DNA of 64,000 nucleotides, taken from positions 558,001 through 622,000 of the forward strand of contig NZ_JARQWW010000002.1 of NCBI RefSeq assembly GCF_029543125.1, read 5' to 3'. A model generated the notes under the pieces. The model did no database searches. It was not told the origin of the DNA and saw only the letters and a list, made by a program, of their open reading frames with translations. The translations under genes were made by a program, and so were the position numbers. Source of the stretch: Caulobacter segnis (GTDB taxonomy: Bacteria; Pseudomonadota; Alphaproteobacteria; Caulobacterales; Caulobacteraceae). Positions 35,110-44,750 of this stretch are shown in pieces (positions within the stretch are counted from its first letter, which is position 1; every line of letters starts with the position of its first letter).

Positions 35110-35507
35110 GCAAGTCTTCCTCCAACTTCCGCACCCCGCGCTCGCGCGCCCAGGGCCTGGGCTCGGCCAAGCACGGGGTCGGCCACTTCATGGTCGAGCG
35201 CGTCTCGGCTCTGGCTTCGGTTCCGCTGGTCCTGTGGGGCGTGTTCGCCGGCCTTCGCCTGGCGGGCAGCGACTTCGAGGCCGCCGCGGCCTGGATCGCC
35301 CAGCCGCTGAACGCCGTCCTGCTGTCCCTGCTGCTGGTGGTGGGCCTGATCCACCTGAAGAACGCCATGCAGGTGGTGATCGAGGACTACATCGAGCGCT
35401 TCGCCACCAAGTCGGCGCTGCTGCTTCTCAATCTGTTCGTCAGCGTCCTCACGGGCGCCCTGGGTGTGTTCGCGATCGTCAAGGTCGCCCTCACCGGAGC
35501 CATCTGA
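35106..35507 (+). CDS. sdhD: Succinate dehydrogenase membrane anchor subunit
   Basis: Second membrane anchor of complex II. The 133 residues contain the [19 protein letters not shown] segment (conserved Arg near the quinone site), three transmembrane helices and the heme-region [17 protein letters not shown] motif. The GTG start overlaps the sdhC stop, and the stop overlaps the sdhA start (TGATG), so all are coupled. The gene is identified by this frame and context. Confidence 0.92.
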   Translation: MSKSSSNFRTPRSRAQGLGSAKHGVGHFMVERVSALASVPLVLWGVFAGLRLAGSDFEAAAAWIAQPLNAVLLSLLLVVGLIHLKNAMQVVIEDYIERFATKSALLLLNLFVSVLTGALGVFAIVKVALTGAI

Positions 35508-37294
35508 TGTCGGCCTACAAGTTCATCGACCATAAGTTCGACGTCGTGGTCGTCGGGGCCGGCGGCTCCGGCCTGCGCGCCGCGCTGGGCTGCTCGCAAG
35601 CCGGCCTGCGCACCGCCTGCGTGACCAAGGTGTTCCCGACCCGCAGCCACACCGTGGCGGCGCAGGGCGGCATCTCCGCCTCGCTCGGCAACATGAGCCA
35701 GGACGACTGGCGCTGGCACATGTACGACACCGTGAAGGGGTCGGACTGGCTGGGCGACCAGGACGCCATCGAATACCTGACCCGCAACGCCCCGGCCGCC
35801 GTGTACGAGCTGGAGCACTGGGGCGTGCCGTTCTCGCGCACCGAGGAAGGCAAGATCTATCAGCGCGCCTTCGGCGGCATGACCAAGAACTACGGCGAGG
35901 CCCCGATCCAGCGCACCTGCGCGGCGGCGGACCGGACCGGCCACGCCATGCTGCACACCATGTACGGGCAGTCGCTGGCGCACGACACCGAGTTCTTCAT
36001 CGAGTACTTCGCCCTCGACCTGATCATGGACGACGGCGTCTGCCGCGGCGTGACGGCGTGGAAGCTGGACGACGGCACCCTGCACCGCTTCCAGGCGCAG
36101 ATGGTCATCCTGGCCACCGGCGGCTATGGCCGCTCCTACTTCTCGGCCACCTCGGCCCACACCTGCACCGGCGACGGCAACGCCATGGTGCTGCGCGCCG
36201 GCCTGCCGCTGCAGGACATGGAGTTCGTGCAGTTCCACCCCACCGGCATCTACGGCGCCGGCTGCCTGATCACCGAAGGCGCCCGCGGCGAAGGCGGCTA
36301 CCTGACCAACTCCGAAGGCGAGCGCTTCATGGAGCGCTATGCCCCGTCCGTTAAGGACCTTGCGCCGCGCGACATGGTCAGCCGCGCCATGACCATCGAG
36401 ATCCGCGAAGGTCGCGGCGTGGGTCCGAACAAGGACCACATCTTCCTGCACCTGGACCACCTGGATCCGAAGATCCTGGCCGAACGCCTGCCCGGCATTT
36501 CCGAGACCGCCAAGGTCTTCGCCGGCGTCGACGTGACCAAGGCGCCGATCCCGGTCCTGCCGACCGTCCACTACAACATGGGCGGCATCCCCACGAACTA
36601 TCACGGCGAAGTCGTCACCAAGTCCGGCAAGAACCCGGATCAGGTGATCCCCGGCCTGATGGCCGTGGGTGAAGCGGCCTGCGTGAGCGTCCACGGCGCC
36701 AACCGCCTGGGCTCCAACTCGCTGATCGACCTGGTGGTGTTCGGCCGCGCGGCCGGCCTGCGCTGCGCCGAGATCCTGACCCCCGGCGCCAAGCAGCCGG
36801 AGCTGACGGAAGCGCACACCGCCGCCCACCTGGCGCGCTTTGACGCCTTCCGCAACGCTTCGGGCTCCATCCCGACGGCGGCCCTGCGTCTGGAGATGCA
36901 AAAGGCCATGCAGGAAGACGCCGCGGTGTTCCGCACCGGCGAGAGCCTGGAGAGCGGCGTGCAGCGCTTGGCGGCCGTCTACGCCAAGAAGGGCGATGTC
37001 CAGGTCAGCGACCGCGGTCTCGTCTGGAACACCGACCTGATGGAGACCCTGGAGTTCGACAACCTCGTCGCCCAGGCCGTGGTCACCGTGAACGGCGCCC
37101 TGAACCGCACCGAGAGCCGCGGCGCCCACGCCCGCGAGGACTGCCCGGACCGCGACGACAAGAAGTGGATGAAGCACACCTTGGCGTGGCTCGATCAGGC
37201 GACCGGCAAGGTCAAGATCGATTACCGCCCGGTCCACGACTACACGATGTCCGAGGACATCGCCTACATCCCGCCCAAGGCTCGGGTTTACTGA
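35507..37294 (+). CDS. sdhA: Succinate dehydrogenase flavoprotein subunit
   Basis: Oxidises succinate to fumarate with covalently bound FAD. The 595 residues begin with the Rossmann motif [16 protein letters not shown]; the flavinylation site is His48 in [10 protein letters not shown]. Substrate-site segments are [23 protein letters not shown] and the catalytic Arg in RDMVSRAM. C-terminal [15 protein letters not shown] is characteristic. Length matches other alphaproteobacterial SdhA. Confidence 0.98.
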   Translation: MSAYKFIDHKFDVVVVGAGGSGLRAALGCSQAGLRTACVTKVFPTRSHTVAAQGGISASLGNMSQDDWRWHMYDTVKGSDWLGDQDAIEYLTRNAPAAVYELEHWGVPFSRTEEGKIYQRAFGGMTKNYGEAPIQRTCAAADRTGHAMLHTMYGQSLAHDTEFFIEYFALDLIMDDGVCRGVTAWKLDDGTLHRFQAQMVILATGGYGRSYFSATSAHTCTGDGNAMVLRAGLPLQDMEFVQFHPTGIYGAGCLITEGARGEGGYLTNSEGERFMERYAPSVKDLAPRDMVSRAMTIEIREGRGVGPNKDHIFLHLDHLDPKILAERLPGISETAKVFAGVDVTKAPIPVLPTVHYNMGGIPTNYHGEVVTKSGKNPDQVIPGLMAVGEAACVSVHGANRLGSNSLIDLVVFGRAAGLRCAEILTPGAKQPELTEAHTAAHLARFDAFRNASGSIPTAALRLEMQKAMQEDAAVFRTGESLESGVQRLAAVYAKKGDVQVSDRGLVWNTDLMETLEFDNLVAQAVVTVNGALNRTESRGAHAREDCPDRDDKKWMKHTLAWLDQATGKVKIDYRPVHDYTMSEDIAYIPPKARVY

Positions 37295-37302
37295 GGTAGA
37301 AG

Positions 37303-38085
37303 ATGGTCGAACTCGCGCTGCCTAAGAATTCCCGCGTCCAGGCCGGCAAGCACTGGCCTGCGCCGGCGGGAGCCAAGAAGGTCAAGTCCTTCAAGATCTA
37401 CCGCTACGACCCGGAGCTGGGCGGAAACCCGCGCTGGGACACGTACGACATCGATGTGGACGCGTGCGGGCCGATGGTCCTGGACGCCCTGCTCTACATC
37501 AAGAACAACGTCGACCCGACCCTGGCCTTCCGCCGGTCGTGCCGCGAGGGCGTCTGCGGCTCCTGCTCGATGAACATCGGCGGGCGCAACACCCTGGCCT
37601 GCACCCACGGCTGGGAAGAGGTTCCGGGCAAGGCCGTCCAGATCAGCCCGCTGCCGCACCTGCCGGTGGTCAAGGACCTGATCCCCGACCTGACCCTGTT
37701 CTACGCGCAGTACGCCTCGATCGAACCGTGGCTGCACACCGAGACGCCGACCCCTGAAAAGGAATGGCGCCAAGCTCCGGAAGATCGCGAGAAGCTGGAC
37801 GGCCTGTACGAGTGCATCCTGTGCGCCTGCTGCTCGACCTCGTGCCCGAGCTACTGGTGGAACGGCGAGAAGTACCTGGGCCCGGCCGCCCTGCTGCACG
37901 CCTACCGCTGGCTGATCGACAGCCGCGACGAGTCCACGGGCGACCGCCTCGACGCGCTCGAGGATCCGTTCAAGCTCTATCGCTGTCACACGATCATGAA
38001 CTGCGCCCAGGTCTGCCCCAAGGGCCTGAACCCGGCCAAGGCCATCGCAGAGATCAAGAAGATGATGGTGGAGCGGGTGGTCTGA
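37303..38085 (+). CDS. sdhB: Succinate dehydrogenase iron-sulfur subunit
   Basis: Carries electrons from FAD to ubiquinone. The 260 residues bear three cluster motifs: [2Fe-2S] with Cys80, Cys85, Cys88 and Cys100 ([10 protein letters not shown]); [4Fe-4S] in [13 protein letters not shown] (from Cys171); and the third cluster in [17 protein letters not shown]. The ATG is 8 bp after the sdhA stop. Completes sdhCDAB; no terminator was identified before the downstream reductase promoter region. Confidence 0.98.
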   Translation: MVELALPKNSRVQAGKHWPAPAGAKKVKSFKIYRYDPELGGNPRWDTYDIDVDACGPMVLDALLYIKNNVDPTLAFRRSCREGVCGSCSMNIGGRNTLACTHGWEEVPGKAVQISPLPHLPVVKDLIPDLTLFYAQYASIEPWLHTETPTPEKEWRQAPEDREKLDGLYECILCACCSTSCPSYWWNGEKYLGPAALLHAYRWLIDSRDESTGDRLDALEDPFKLYRCHTIMNCAQVCPKGLNPAKAIAEIKKMMVERVV

Positions 38086-38114
38086 TCCACCCGCCGATCC
38101 CACTTGCCAATAAG

Positions 38115-38128
38115 TGACGGCCCCGTCA
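38115..38128 (+). promoter_or_regulatory. 14-bp palindrome upstream of the ferredoxin reductase (copy 1)
   Basis: TGACGGCCCCGTCA, arms TGACG/CGTCA, followed by TTTTT, 26 bp before the reductase GTG. A near-identical palindrome, TGACGGCGGCGTCA on the minus strand, lies at 43503-43516 between cobB and the diiron gene. The regulator is unknown. Confidence 0.5.
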
Positions 38129-38154
38129 TTTTTGGCCGACGGGAGGAACGTCGA

Positions 38155-39378
38155 GTGAGCAAACCGCGCGTCGTGATCGTGGGAGCCGGCCATGCCGGCG
38201 GCTCAGCGGCGGCTTTTCTGCGTCAGTACGGCTTTGACGGGCCCATCTATCTCGTGGGCGAGGAGCCGCTGCTGCCCTATCAGCGCCCGCCCCTGTCCAA
38301 GGCCTGGCTGAAGGGCGAGGCGGACGCCGACAGCTTGGCCCTGAAGCCCGACAGCTGGTACGCGGAGGCCGAGGTGGCCCTGCGCCTGGGCGGCGTGGTC
38401 ACCGAGATCAACCGCGGCGCCAAGACCGTGACCCTCGCCAGCGGCGAGGCCGTTCCCTACGACTTCCTGATCCTGGCCACCGGCGCCCGGGCGCGCATGC
38501 TGCCCATCGAGGGCGCGGACCTGGCCAATGTCCTGGCCCTGCGAACGGCGGCGGACGCGGAGCATCTGAAACGCGTCCTTGGCCCCGGCAAGCGCCTGGC
38601 CATCATCGGCGGCGGCTATGTGGGGCTGGAGGCGGCGGCGTCCGCCCGCGCCCTGGGCGCCGAGGCCGTGGTCATCGAGCGCGAGCGCCGCGTGCTGGCC
38701 CGCGTGGCCTGCACCGAACTGTCCGATTTCTTCCAGCGCTATCACGGCGAACGCGGCGTGGGCTTCGAGCTGAACGCCGGGGTCGAGGCCTTTGTGGGCG
38801 AGGACGGCAGGGTCACGGGCGTGAAGCTGGCCGACGGCCGCACCCTGGCCTGCGACGCGGTGCTGGTGGGCGTGGGCGCCCATCCCAATGACGAGCTGGC
38901 CAAGGATTGCGGCCTCGACTGCGCCGGGGGCGTGGTGGTGGACCTGGAGGCCCGCACTTCGGATCCGCACATCTTCGCCATCGGCGACGTCGCGCATCGG
39001 CCGCTGCCGCTTTACGGCCGCCAGTTCCGCCTGGAGAGCGTGCCCAACGCCCTGGAGCAGGCCAAGCAGGCCGCCAGCGCCATCGCCGGCCGCGCCGGCC
39101 CGACGCCGGAGGTGCCGTGGTTCTGGTCGGATCAGTTCGACCTGAAACTGCAGATCGCCGGCTTGCCCTTCGACGCCGACCGCATCGTGGTGCGCGGCGA
39201 TCCGGACACCGCCAGCTTCGCCGTCTTCCACCTGAAGGGCGATCTGGTCCAGGCGGTGGAGGCGGTGAACGCCCCGCCCGAATTCATGGCCGGCAAGATG
39301 CTGATCTCCAGGCGCACGCCCGTGTCGCTGGAGAAGCTGGCCGACACCGCAATTTCAATGAAGGAGGTCGCGGCCTAG
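38155..39378 (+). CDS. FAD-dependent ferredoxin reductase
   Basis: NAD(P)H:ferredoxin reductase of the rubredoxin/putidaredoxin-reductase type. The 407 residues have an N-terminal FAD motif VVIVGAGHAGGSAAAFLRQ, RPPLSKAWLKG, a second nucleotide-binding GGGYVGLEAAASARALG, the FAD-binding IFAIGDVAHRPLP segment and the C-terminal WFWSDQFDLKLQIAGLP domain typical of this group. GTG 38155 has GGGAGGAACG upstream. The ferredoxin gene follows after 27 bp, so it is the likely redox partner. A downstream oxygenase is not adjacent; the diiron gene at 43.6 kb is a candidate. Confidence 0.9.
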   Translation: MSKPRVVIVGAGHAGGSAAAFLRQYGFDGPIYLVGEEPLLPYQRPPLSKAWLKGEADADSLALKPDSWYAEAEVALRLGGVVTEINRGAKTVTLASGEAVPYDFLILATGARARMLPIEGADLANVLALRTAADAEHLKRVLGPGKRLAIIGGGYVGLEAAASARALGAEAVVIERERRVLARVACTELSDFFQRYHGERGVGFELNAGVEAFVGEDGRVTGVKLADGRTLACDAVLVGVGAHPNDELAKDCGLDCAGGVVVDLEARTSDPHIFAIGDVAHRPLPLYGRQFRLESVPNALEQAKQAASAIAGRAGPTPEVPWFWSDQFDLKLQIAGLPFDADRIVVRGDPDTASFAVFHLKGDLVQAVEAVNAPPEFMAGKMLISRRTPVSLEKLADTAISMKEVAA

Positions 39379-39726
<348 letters not shown>

Positions 39727-39734
39727 GGCTTTGT

Positions 39735-39835
39735 GCATCCTTCGAGGCGGCCTTCGGCCTCCTCACGGGGACGAATTCAGAAGCGACCCACCTCGTCGTG
39801 CTGCGGGCGCGTAGCGCGTCTCGAAACACGCAACG
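39735..39835. repeat. Dispersed REP-like element, copy 1
   Basis: About 100 bp filling the gap between the convergent ferredoxin and divL genes. The first half, around CCTTCGAG-CGGCCTTCGGCC-TCCTCACG, and the second half with CGTAGC and GTCTCGAAACAC, match a copy at 42675-42770. Each half can form a hairpin, and the CTTCGAG and CTCGAAA ends can pair. Confidence 0.65.
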
Positions 39836-42166
39836 TCAGTTCTTGAACGCCAGCTCCGGCTGGGCGGCGCCGGACAGGACGGCTTCGGGCAGATGGCAGG
39901 TGAAGACCGCGCCGGCGCCCGGCTCGCTCTCCAACGCCACCCAGCCGCCGTGCAGTTCGACCAGCGCCTTGACGAGGGCCAGGCCCAAGCCCGGGCCGCC
40001 GCGGTCGCGGTCCACGAAACGGTCGAAGATGTGGGCCTGGACGTGGAACGGAATGCCGCGCCCGGTGTCCGCCACCTGCAGGCGCATCTCGCCCACCGCG
40101 CGGGTCGCCGACAGGGTGACCTTGCCGCCCTGCGGGGTCTGCAGCAGGGCGTTCTCCATCAGATGGTCCAGCACCTGGCCCAGACGCTTGGCGTCGCCGC
40201 GGATCAGGCCGACAGCCGGATCGCAAGACAGGTCCAGGGTGATCTTGCCGCCCTGGGCCCGCTCGATCCAGCGCGCCTCGGCGTCGGCCAGCAGGTCGTA
40301 GACGCGGATGTCCTGCACATCGAGGGCCATCTCGTCGGCGTCGATCTGGGCCATGTCGAGCACGTCGTCGATGGAGCGCGCCAGCTGCGAGGCGGCGGTG
40401 CGGACCGAGGACAGGTGGGCGCGGGCCCGCTCGGGCATGGACTCGCCCATGTGCTCCAGCAGCTCGGAATAGCCGATGATCGTGGTGAGCGGCGTGCGCA
40501 GTTCGTAGGAGACGTTGCCCACGAAGTCGCGCTTCAGGCGGGTGGCCTCGGCCAGGGCCATGGAGCGGTCGTTGAGGGCCTGCTCCAGCTGGCGGGTGTC
40601 GGTGATGTCCGAGAAGGCGATCAGGGTCGCGCCGTCCGGCAGGGGCCGTGACTGGTAGGCGATGATGCGGCTGTCGCTGTCCTTGATCTCACCGCTGATC
40701 GGGGCGCGGGCCTGCGGATCGGGATCAGCCACGCGGCCCTTCAACTCGCGCCAGAACTGCAGGTCGTGGATGCGGTGCTGGCACAGCTCCACCACCCGCT
40801 CGAAATCGCCGGCCGCTTCGAGATCGGCGCCGTTGACGTTCCAGAAGCGGGCGAAGGCGTCGTTGTGCAGGCGCAGGCGGCCGTCGGAGCCGAACACCGA
40901 AACGGCGTCGGTAAGCTTGTCGAGGGTGGCCTGCTGCACCTGGATCAGGGCGTTGTACTGGGCCTTCAGGCGCAGCTCGCCGGTGATGTCTGAATAGAGC
41001 ACGAGCATCCCGCCCAGGGGGTGCGGCTGGCGGACAACCTTCAGGGTGCGGCCGTCGGGCAGGGTCCACAGGTCGTCGGCCTGGGGGCGGATGTCCTCGT
41101 AGTGGGCCAGTTCGCTGGCCTTCCACTTGGCGTAGTCCACGGTCTCCGGCAGGCGGCGGCGCTGGCGCAGGCGGTCGAGGATTTCGCTGTGGGTCGGGCG
41201 GTCGGCCAGCCAGGCCGGCTCCAGCCCCCACAGCTCGGCGAAGGCGGTGTTGTGGAAGGACAGGCGGCGCTGTTGGCTGAAGATCGCCACCGCGTCGCCG
41301 ATGTGGTTCAGGGTCTCGTCGTGGGCCTCGACGTGCTTGCGGAACGCCTCGCGGGTGTCCTCCAGCTCGCTGACGTCGATGCTCCACACCCCGGCCCCGC
41401 CGCCTTCCAGCGGGTCGGCGATGAATTTGAAGGCCCGGCGGCGGCCCTCGATCGGCACGTGGCGGACGGCCTCGCGCTTCTTGCCCAGATTGGCCGCCTC
41501 GCTGGCCAGGGCTTCGGCGGGGCGGTCGAAGGACAGCTGGCGGGCTACGGCGTCGGCGAAGCTGGCGGCGCCCACGGCCCGCAGCCAGGCGGCGTTGGCC
41601 CACTGGAGGGCCCCGTCGCCGCCGGCGATCCAGGCGGGATCGCGCCGGGCGTCGAGGAAGGCGGCGAAGCGGGCGGCGGTGGGCAGGCCCTCGTCCTCGT
41701 CCAGGGCGGTGAGGCGCAGCCAGGCGATGGCCCCGGCGGCGCGGCCTTCCACCGACACGGCGCCCTTGGGGCCGCGGGCTTCGAAGGCGCAGGGCTCGCC
41801 CCGGTCGAACAGGGCGCGCAGGCGCTTGGCGTGGTCGGGCTCGGCCCGCATCACGGCGTTGACCACGGCCTGGGCTTCGGGCCGGTCGATGCCGAACACG
41901 GCGGCGCAGGCGATCAGGCTGTCGATGCCGGAGGCCAGCATGGCCTCGCCGTCGTCGATGGCGATCAGGGCGCTGTCGAAGGCCTCGGCCGAGGCCTGGG
42001 CGGCGGAGGTCAGGGTCTGGGCGTCGCGCAGCTGGCGCTTGAGGGCGACCATCTGCTCCTCGTGACGGCGGCGCTGGGCTACGGACCAGAGCGTCGCGCA
42101 CACCGCCAAGCTCACCGCGCCGGCCGTGGCGGCGAGTATCAGGTCTGACGGGCTGAGAGGAGCCAA
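39836..42166 (-). CDS. divL: DivL-type cell-cycle tyrosine kinase homologue
   Basis: Membrane-anchored PAS-containing signalling protein which in Caulobacter controls CckA and thereby CtrA. The 776 residues start with one transmembrane helix (about 8-30), then several PAS-like domains (roughly 55-165, 170-270, 280-395 and 410-525), the DHp domain and a GHKL ATPase domain (HLMENAL, DTGRGI, GPGLGLALVK). The phosphorylation-site residue is Tyr554, in RDFVGNVSYELRTPL, where ordinary kinases have His; this is the DivL hallmark. Convergent with the ferredoxin gene and divergent from the zincin gene. Confidence 0.93.
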   Translation of the reverse strand: MAPLSPSDLILAATAGAVSLAVCATLWSVAQRRRHEEQMVALKRQLRDAQTLTSAAQASAEAFDSALIAIDDGEAMLASGIDSLIACAAVFGIDRPEAQAVVNAVMRAEPDHAKRLRALFDRGEPCAFEARGPKGAVSVEGRAAGAIAWLRLTALDEDEGLPTAARFAAFLDARRDPAWIAGGDGALQWANAAWLRAVGAASFADAVARQLSFDRPAEALASEAANLGKKREAVRHVPIEGRRRAFKFIADPLEGGGAGVWSIDVSELEDTREAFRKHVEAHDETLNHIGDAVAIFSQQRRLSFHNTAFAELWGLEPAWLADRPTHSEILDRLRQRRRLPETVDYAKWKASELAHYEDIRPQADDLWTLPDGRTLKVVRQPHPLGGMLVLYSDITGELRLKAQYNALIQVQQATLDKLTDAVSVFGSDGRLRLHNDAFARFWNVNGADLEAAGDFERVVELCQHRIHDLQFWRELKGRVADPDPQARAPISGEIKDSDSRIIAYQSRPLPDGATLIAFSDITDTRQLEQALNDRSMALAEATRLKRDFVGNVSYELRTPLTTIIGYSELLEHMGESMPERARAHLSSVRTAASQLARSIDDVLDMAQIDADEMALDVQDIRVYDLLADAEARWIERAQGGKITLDLSCDPAVGLIRGDAKRLGQVLDHLMENALLQTPQGGKVTLSATRAVGEMRLQVADTGRGIPFHVQAHIFDRFVDRDRGGPGLGLALVKALVELHGGWVALESEPGAGAVFTCHLPEAVLSGAAQPELAFKN

Positions 42167-42259
42167 GGGCGGTCCACGGGCGAGCGGCGAATCAGGAAAT
42201 TAATCTTAAGCCGCATCCGCGCCGCTGGCGAACGGTCAAGAAGGGTCTATCTGCAGAGC

Positions 42260-42664
42260 ATGACCGATTGGACCAAGGCCCGAGCCCCGGGGCTCGACGA
42301 CTTCGCCCGCCTCGCCCAGGCGGCTTTCGAGGCGCTGCCTTCGGAGGTGCGCAAGCTTGCGGGCGACGTGCTGTTCCGCATCGAGGACTTCGCCGACGAG
42401 GCGACCCTGGACGAGATGGAGATCCAGGACCCGTTCGAGCTGACCGGCCTCTATCGCGGGGTCGACATCGGTCGCCGCTCGTTCCTGGGGCCGGCGCCCG
42501 AGGCGGCGATGATCTTCCTCTATCGCCGGCCGATCCTGGACGAGTGGGCGGACCGGGGCGACCTGGAGCTGGGCGAACTTATCAGCCACGTCCTGGTCCA
42601 CGAGATCGGCCACCACTACGGCCTGTCGGACGGCGACATCCATCGGATCGAGGACGAGGGTTAG
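42260..42664 (+). CDS. Zincin-like metallopeptidase family protein
   Basis: A 134-residue protein of the Zincin_1 type. Its key motif is HVLVHEIGHHYGLSDGD: HExxH (His114, Glu115, His118) plus a downstream acidic residue, as in minimal zinc peptidases. The preceding LTGLYRGVDIGRRS and MIFLYRRPILDEWA segments are conserved in the family. No signal peptide, so it is cytoplasmic. Substrate unknown. It starts 94 bp from divL, divergently. Confidence 0.85.
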   Translation: MTDWTKARAPGLDDFARLAQAAFEALPSEVRKLAGDVLFRIEDFADEATLDEMEIQDPFELTGLYRGVDIGRRSFLGPAPEAAMIFLYRRPILDEWADRGDLELGELISHVLVHEIGHHYGLSDGDIHRIEDEG

Positions 42665-42674
42665 GGCCCCTCTT

Positions 42675-42770
42675 GCGTCCTTCGAGACGGCCTTCGGCCT
42701 CCTCACGATGACGAATTCAGCAGCAACAAAGCGCGTCATGCTTTGGAGCTCGTAGCCGTCTCGAGAGCAC
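42675..42770. repeat. Dispersed REP-like element, copy 2
   Basis: Matches the copy at 39735-39835: CCTTCGAGACGGCC and GGCCTCCTCACG in the first half, and CGTAGCCGTCTCGAGAGCAC in the second. It lies between the convergent zincin and cobB genes. Confidence 0.65.
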
Positions 42771-42772
42771 CG

Positions 42773-43471
42773 CTACCTCAGCACCTCATCCACCCAGGCC
42801 GGCACGATCTCCGTCGCCGGGCCGTAGCGGCGGTCGTCGAAGGCGAAGGCGTTCTGGGAAGGCTCCAGATTGAGCTCGCAGGTGCGGATGCCCCACTCCC
42901 GAGCCCGGGAGACCAGCCCCGCCGCCGGATAGACCGAGCCGGAGGTGCCGAGCGACACGAAGAGGTCGGCCTCCGACAGCTCGTCGTCGATCAGGTCGAG
43001 GCCCAGGGGTGTCTCACCGAACCACACCACGTCGGGGCGCAGCTTTCCCGCCCGACCGCAATGGGGACATGACCGATCCAGGGTCAGGGCGGCGCGGTCG
43101 TCGAAGATGACGCCGCAATGGCCGCAGCGGCTGCGGAACACCTGACCGTGCATGTGGTGGACGGCCGTCGCCCCGCCGCGTTCGTGCAGTTCGTCCACGT
43201 TCTGAGTGCACAGGAACAGCTTGCCGCCCCGCTCGGCCAGCTCCCGCTCCAGCCGGGCGACGGCGAAATGGGCGGCGTTGGGTTCAGCGTCGCCGTGGTT
43301 CTCCCGGCGCATGGAATAAAAGGCCAGGACCTTGGCCGGGTCACGGGCGTAACCCCGGGGCGTAGCCACCTCGTTAAGGTCGAAGCGGGTCCACAGCCCG
43401 CCCTTGTCGCGAAAGGTGCCCAGGCCGCTTTCCGCCGACACGCCGGCTCCCGTCAGCAGAAAGATGCGCAA
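42773..43471 (-). CDS. cobB: NAD-dependent sirtuin deacylase CobB
   Basis: Sir2-family protein deacylase. Motifs: LTGAGVSAESGLGTFRDKGGLW, TQNVDELHERGG, catalytic His in VHHMHGQVF, four zinc cysteines (CGHCGVIF and CPHCG), GTSGSVYPAA. Residues Tyr and Arg in FYSMRR fit the YxxR pattern of class III sirtuins that prefer succinyl/malonyl groups. I choose TTG 43471 because GAAGGAG lies 8 nt upstream; the longer TTG start at 43492 would place that site inside the gene. Divergent from the diiron gene, with a palindrome between them. Confidence 0.92.
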   Translation of the reverse strand: MRIFLLTGAGVSAESGLGTFRDKGGLWTRFDLNEVATPRGYARDPAKVLAFYSMRRENHGDAEPNAAHFAVARLERELAERGGKLFLCTQNVDELHERGGATAVHHMHGQVFRSRCGHCGVIFDDRAALTLDRSCPHCGRAGKLRPDVVWFGETPLGLDLIDDELSEADLFVSLGTSGSVYPAAGLVSRAREWGIRTCELNLEPSQNAFAFDDRRYGPATEIVPAWVDEVLR

Positions 43472-43502
43472 GTTTTTGACTCCTTCGCTCAAATTACAAA
43501 CG

Positions 43503-43516
43503 TGACGCCGCCGTCA
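43503..43516. promoter_or_regulatory. 14-bp palindrome in the cobB/diiron divergent region (copy 2)
   Basis: TGACGCCGCCGTCA on the plus strand, TGACGGCGGCGTCA on the minus strand. It differs from the copy at 38115-38128 only at the two central positions, and both are followed by a T-run on the plus strand. It is 32 bp upstream of the cobB start and 94 bp upstream of the diiron gene. Confidence 0.5.
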
Positions 43517-43610
43517 TTTTCATTTGACCGTCGATATTTTTGGACCGATGGTTTTATGGCCAGAGGTTCCAAGCAAGCGGACCCGCCTTTAGGGCCAAAA
43601 GGAGCGCGCC

Positions 43611-44738
43611 GTGACAGACAAGAACATCACTAAGGACGCCATGTATGACGCGGTGGCGCCGGACGACTTCGAGTCGATGCTCGAACTCGACCGGTACAAC
43701 AACCGCTCCACCGCGTTCGACAAGATCATCTCCGCGACCCACGACCACTTCTGGGACCCGCTGGATAAGGCCTATATCGATTTCGACGAGCCGTTCGACA
43801 TGGAGAACCAGGCCCTGGTGCCCGAGGAACTCGTGATCGCCCTGTCGACCGATTACGTCTCGAACCACCTGTCCGATCCCAAGCAGCGCATCCGCTTCAT
43901 CAACCAGTCGGTGCTGCGCAGCTTCTCGTCGATCCTGCACGGCGAGCAGGGCGCGCTGAACCTGTCGGCCAGCCTGTGCCACGTGCTGAAGGACCAGGGC
44001 GCGCAGGAGTACGCCGCCAACCAGACGCGCGAGGAAGCCCGCCACGTCACCGCCTTCGCCAAGTACATCAAGGCCCGCTGGGGCCGTCCGGTGGAATGCG
44101 GCCCGGCGCTGAAGACCCTGCTGGTGGAGATCATCGGCGCGCCGGAGGTCTATAAGAAAATCATCGGCATGCAGATGCTGGTGGAGGGCCTGGCCATGGG
44201 CGCCTTCGCCACCTTCTTCAACCAGATCCACGATCCGCTGGGAAAGAAGCTGCTGCAGCTGGTGATGACCGACGAGGCCTTCCACCACAAGTTCGGGAAG
44301 ATCTGGGCCGACCGCACCGTGCCCAAGCTGAGCCCCGAGGAGCACAACATCATCGAGGACTGGGCGGCGCACTGCTTCCAGACCCTGCTGTTCAACCTCG
44401 TCTCGCCGCACCAGCAGATGGATCTCTACGCCGAATTCGGCCTGGATCCGGACAAGGTGATCGAGGAGTACGGGAAGATCATGACCGACGACCTGCGTCG
44501 GGAGAACATGAAGGAGCAGACCAACATCTTCCGGGTGCTGGTGAAGACCCTGCTCAACGCCGGCATCATCACCGACCGCACCCGCGCCTTCTACGCCATG
44601 TACGTCGACATCGACGAACTGAAGGCCGAGGGCGACCGCATGGTCGGCGACGACATCGCCGAGGATGGCATCCGCTATCTGCAGGCGATCAACTTCAAGG
44701 ACCGCCCGGTGGGCGCGGTCAGCATCGCCGCGGAGTAA
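43611..44738 (+). CDS. Ferritin-like diiron protein of unknown substrate
   Basis: A 375-residue protein with the ligand pattern of carboxylate-bridged diiron enzymes: Glu112 (HGEQGAL), Glu142 and His145 (REEARH), Glu192 (LVEGLAMG), Glu222 and His225 (DEAFHH). That is two E-x30-ExxH halves of a four-helix bundle, as in ribonucleotide reductase R2, acyl-ACP desaturases and AurF/CmlI-type N-oxygenases. No signal peptide or membrane segment. GTG 43611 has AAAGGAGCGC upstream, and a hairpin terminator follows. The reaction is unknown. A similar palindrome upstream of the ferredoxin-reductase genes makes them possible electron donors. Confidence 0.8.
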   Translation: MTDKNITKDAMYDAVAPDDFESMLELDRYNNRSTAFDKIISATHDHFWDPLDKAYIDFDEPFDMENQALVPEELVIALSTDYVSNHLSDPKQRIRFINQSVLRSFSSILHGEQGALNLSASLCHVLKDQGAQEYAANQTREEARHVTAFAKYIKARWGRPVECGPALKTLLVEIIGAPEVYKKIIGMQMLVEGLAMGAFATFFNQIHDPLGKKLLQLVMTDEAFHHKFGKIWADRTVPKLSPEEHNIIEDWAAHCFQTLLFNLVSPHQQMDLYAEFGLDPDKVIEEYGKIMTDDLRRENMKEQTNIFRVLVKTLLNAGIITDRTRAFYAMYVDIDELKAEGDRMVGDDIAEDGIRYLQAINFKDRPVGAVSIAAE

Positions 44739-44750
44739 CCAAAGAACCCG

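Noticed and set aside
35387..37237. 616-residue open frame antisense to sdhA
   Set aside because: Shadow; sdhA is unambiguous and this frame has no family features.
39893..42148. Open plus-strand frames across divL (252 and 375 residues)
   Set aside because: Composition typical of antisense frames in GC-rich genes; the PAS/kinase protein on the minus strand explains the region.
42190..42215. TTAA-TC-TTAA between divL and the zincin gene as a CtrA box
   Set aside because: CtrA sites need TTAA-N7-TTAA; the spacing here is 2.
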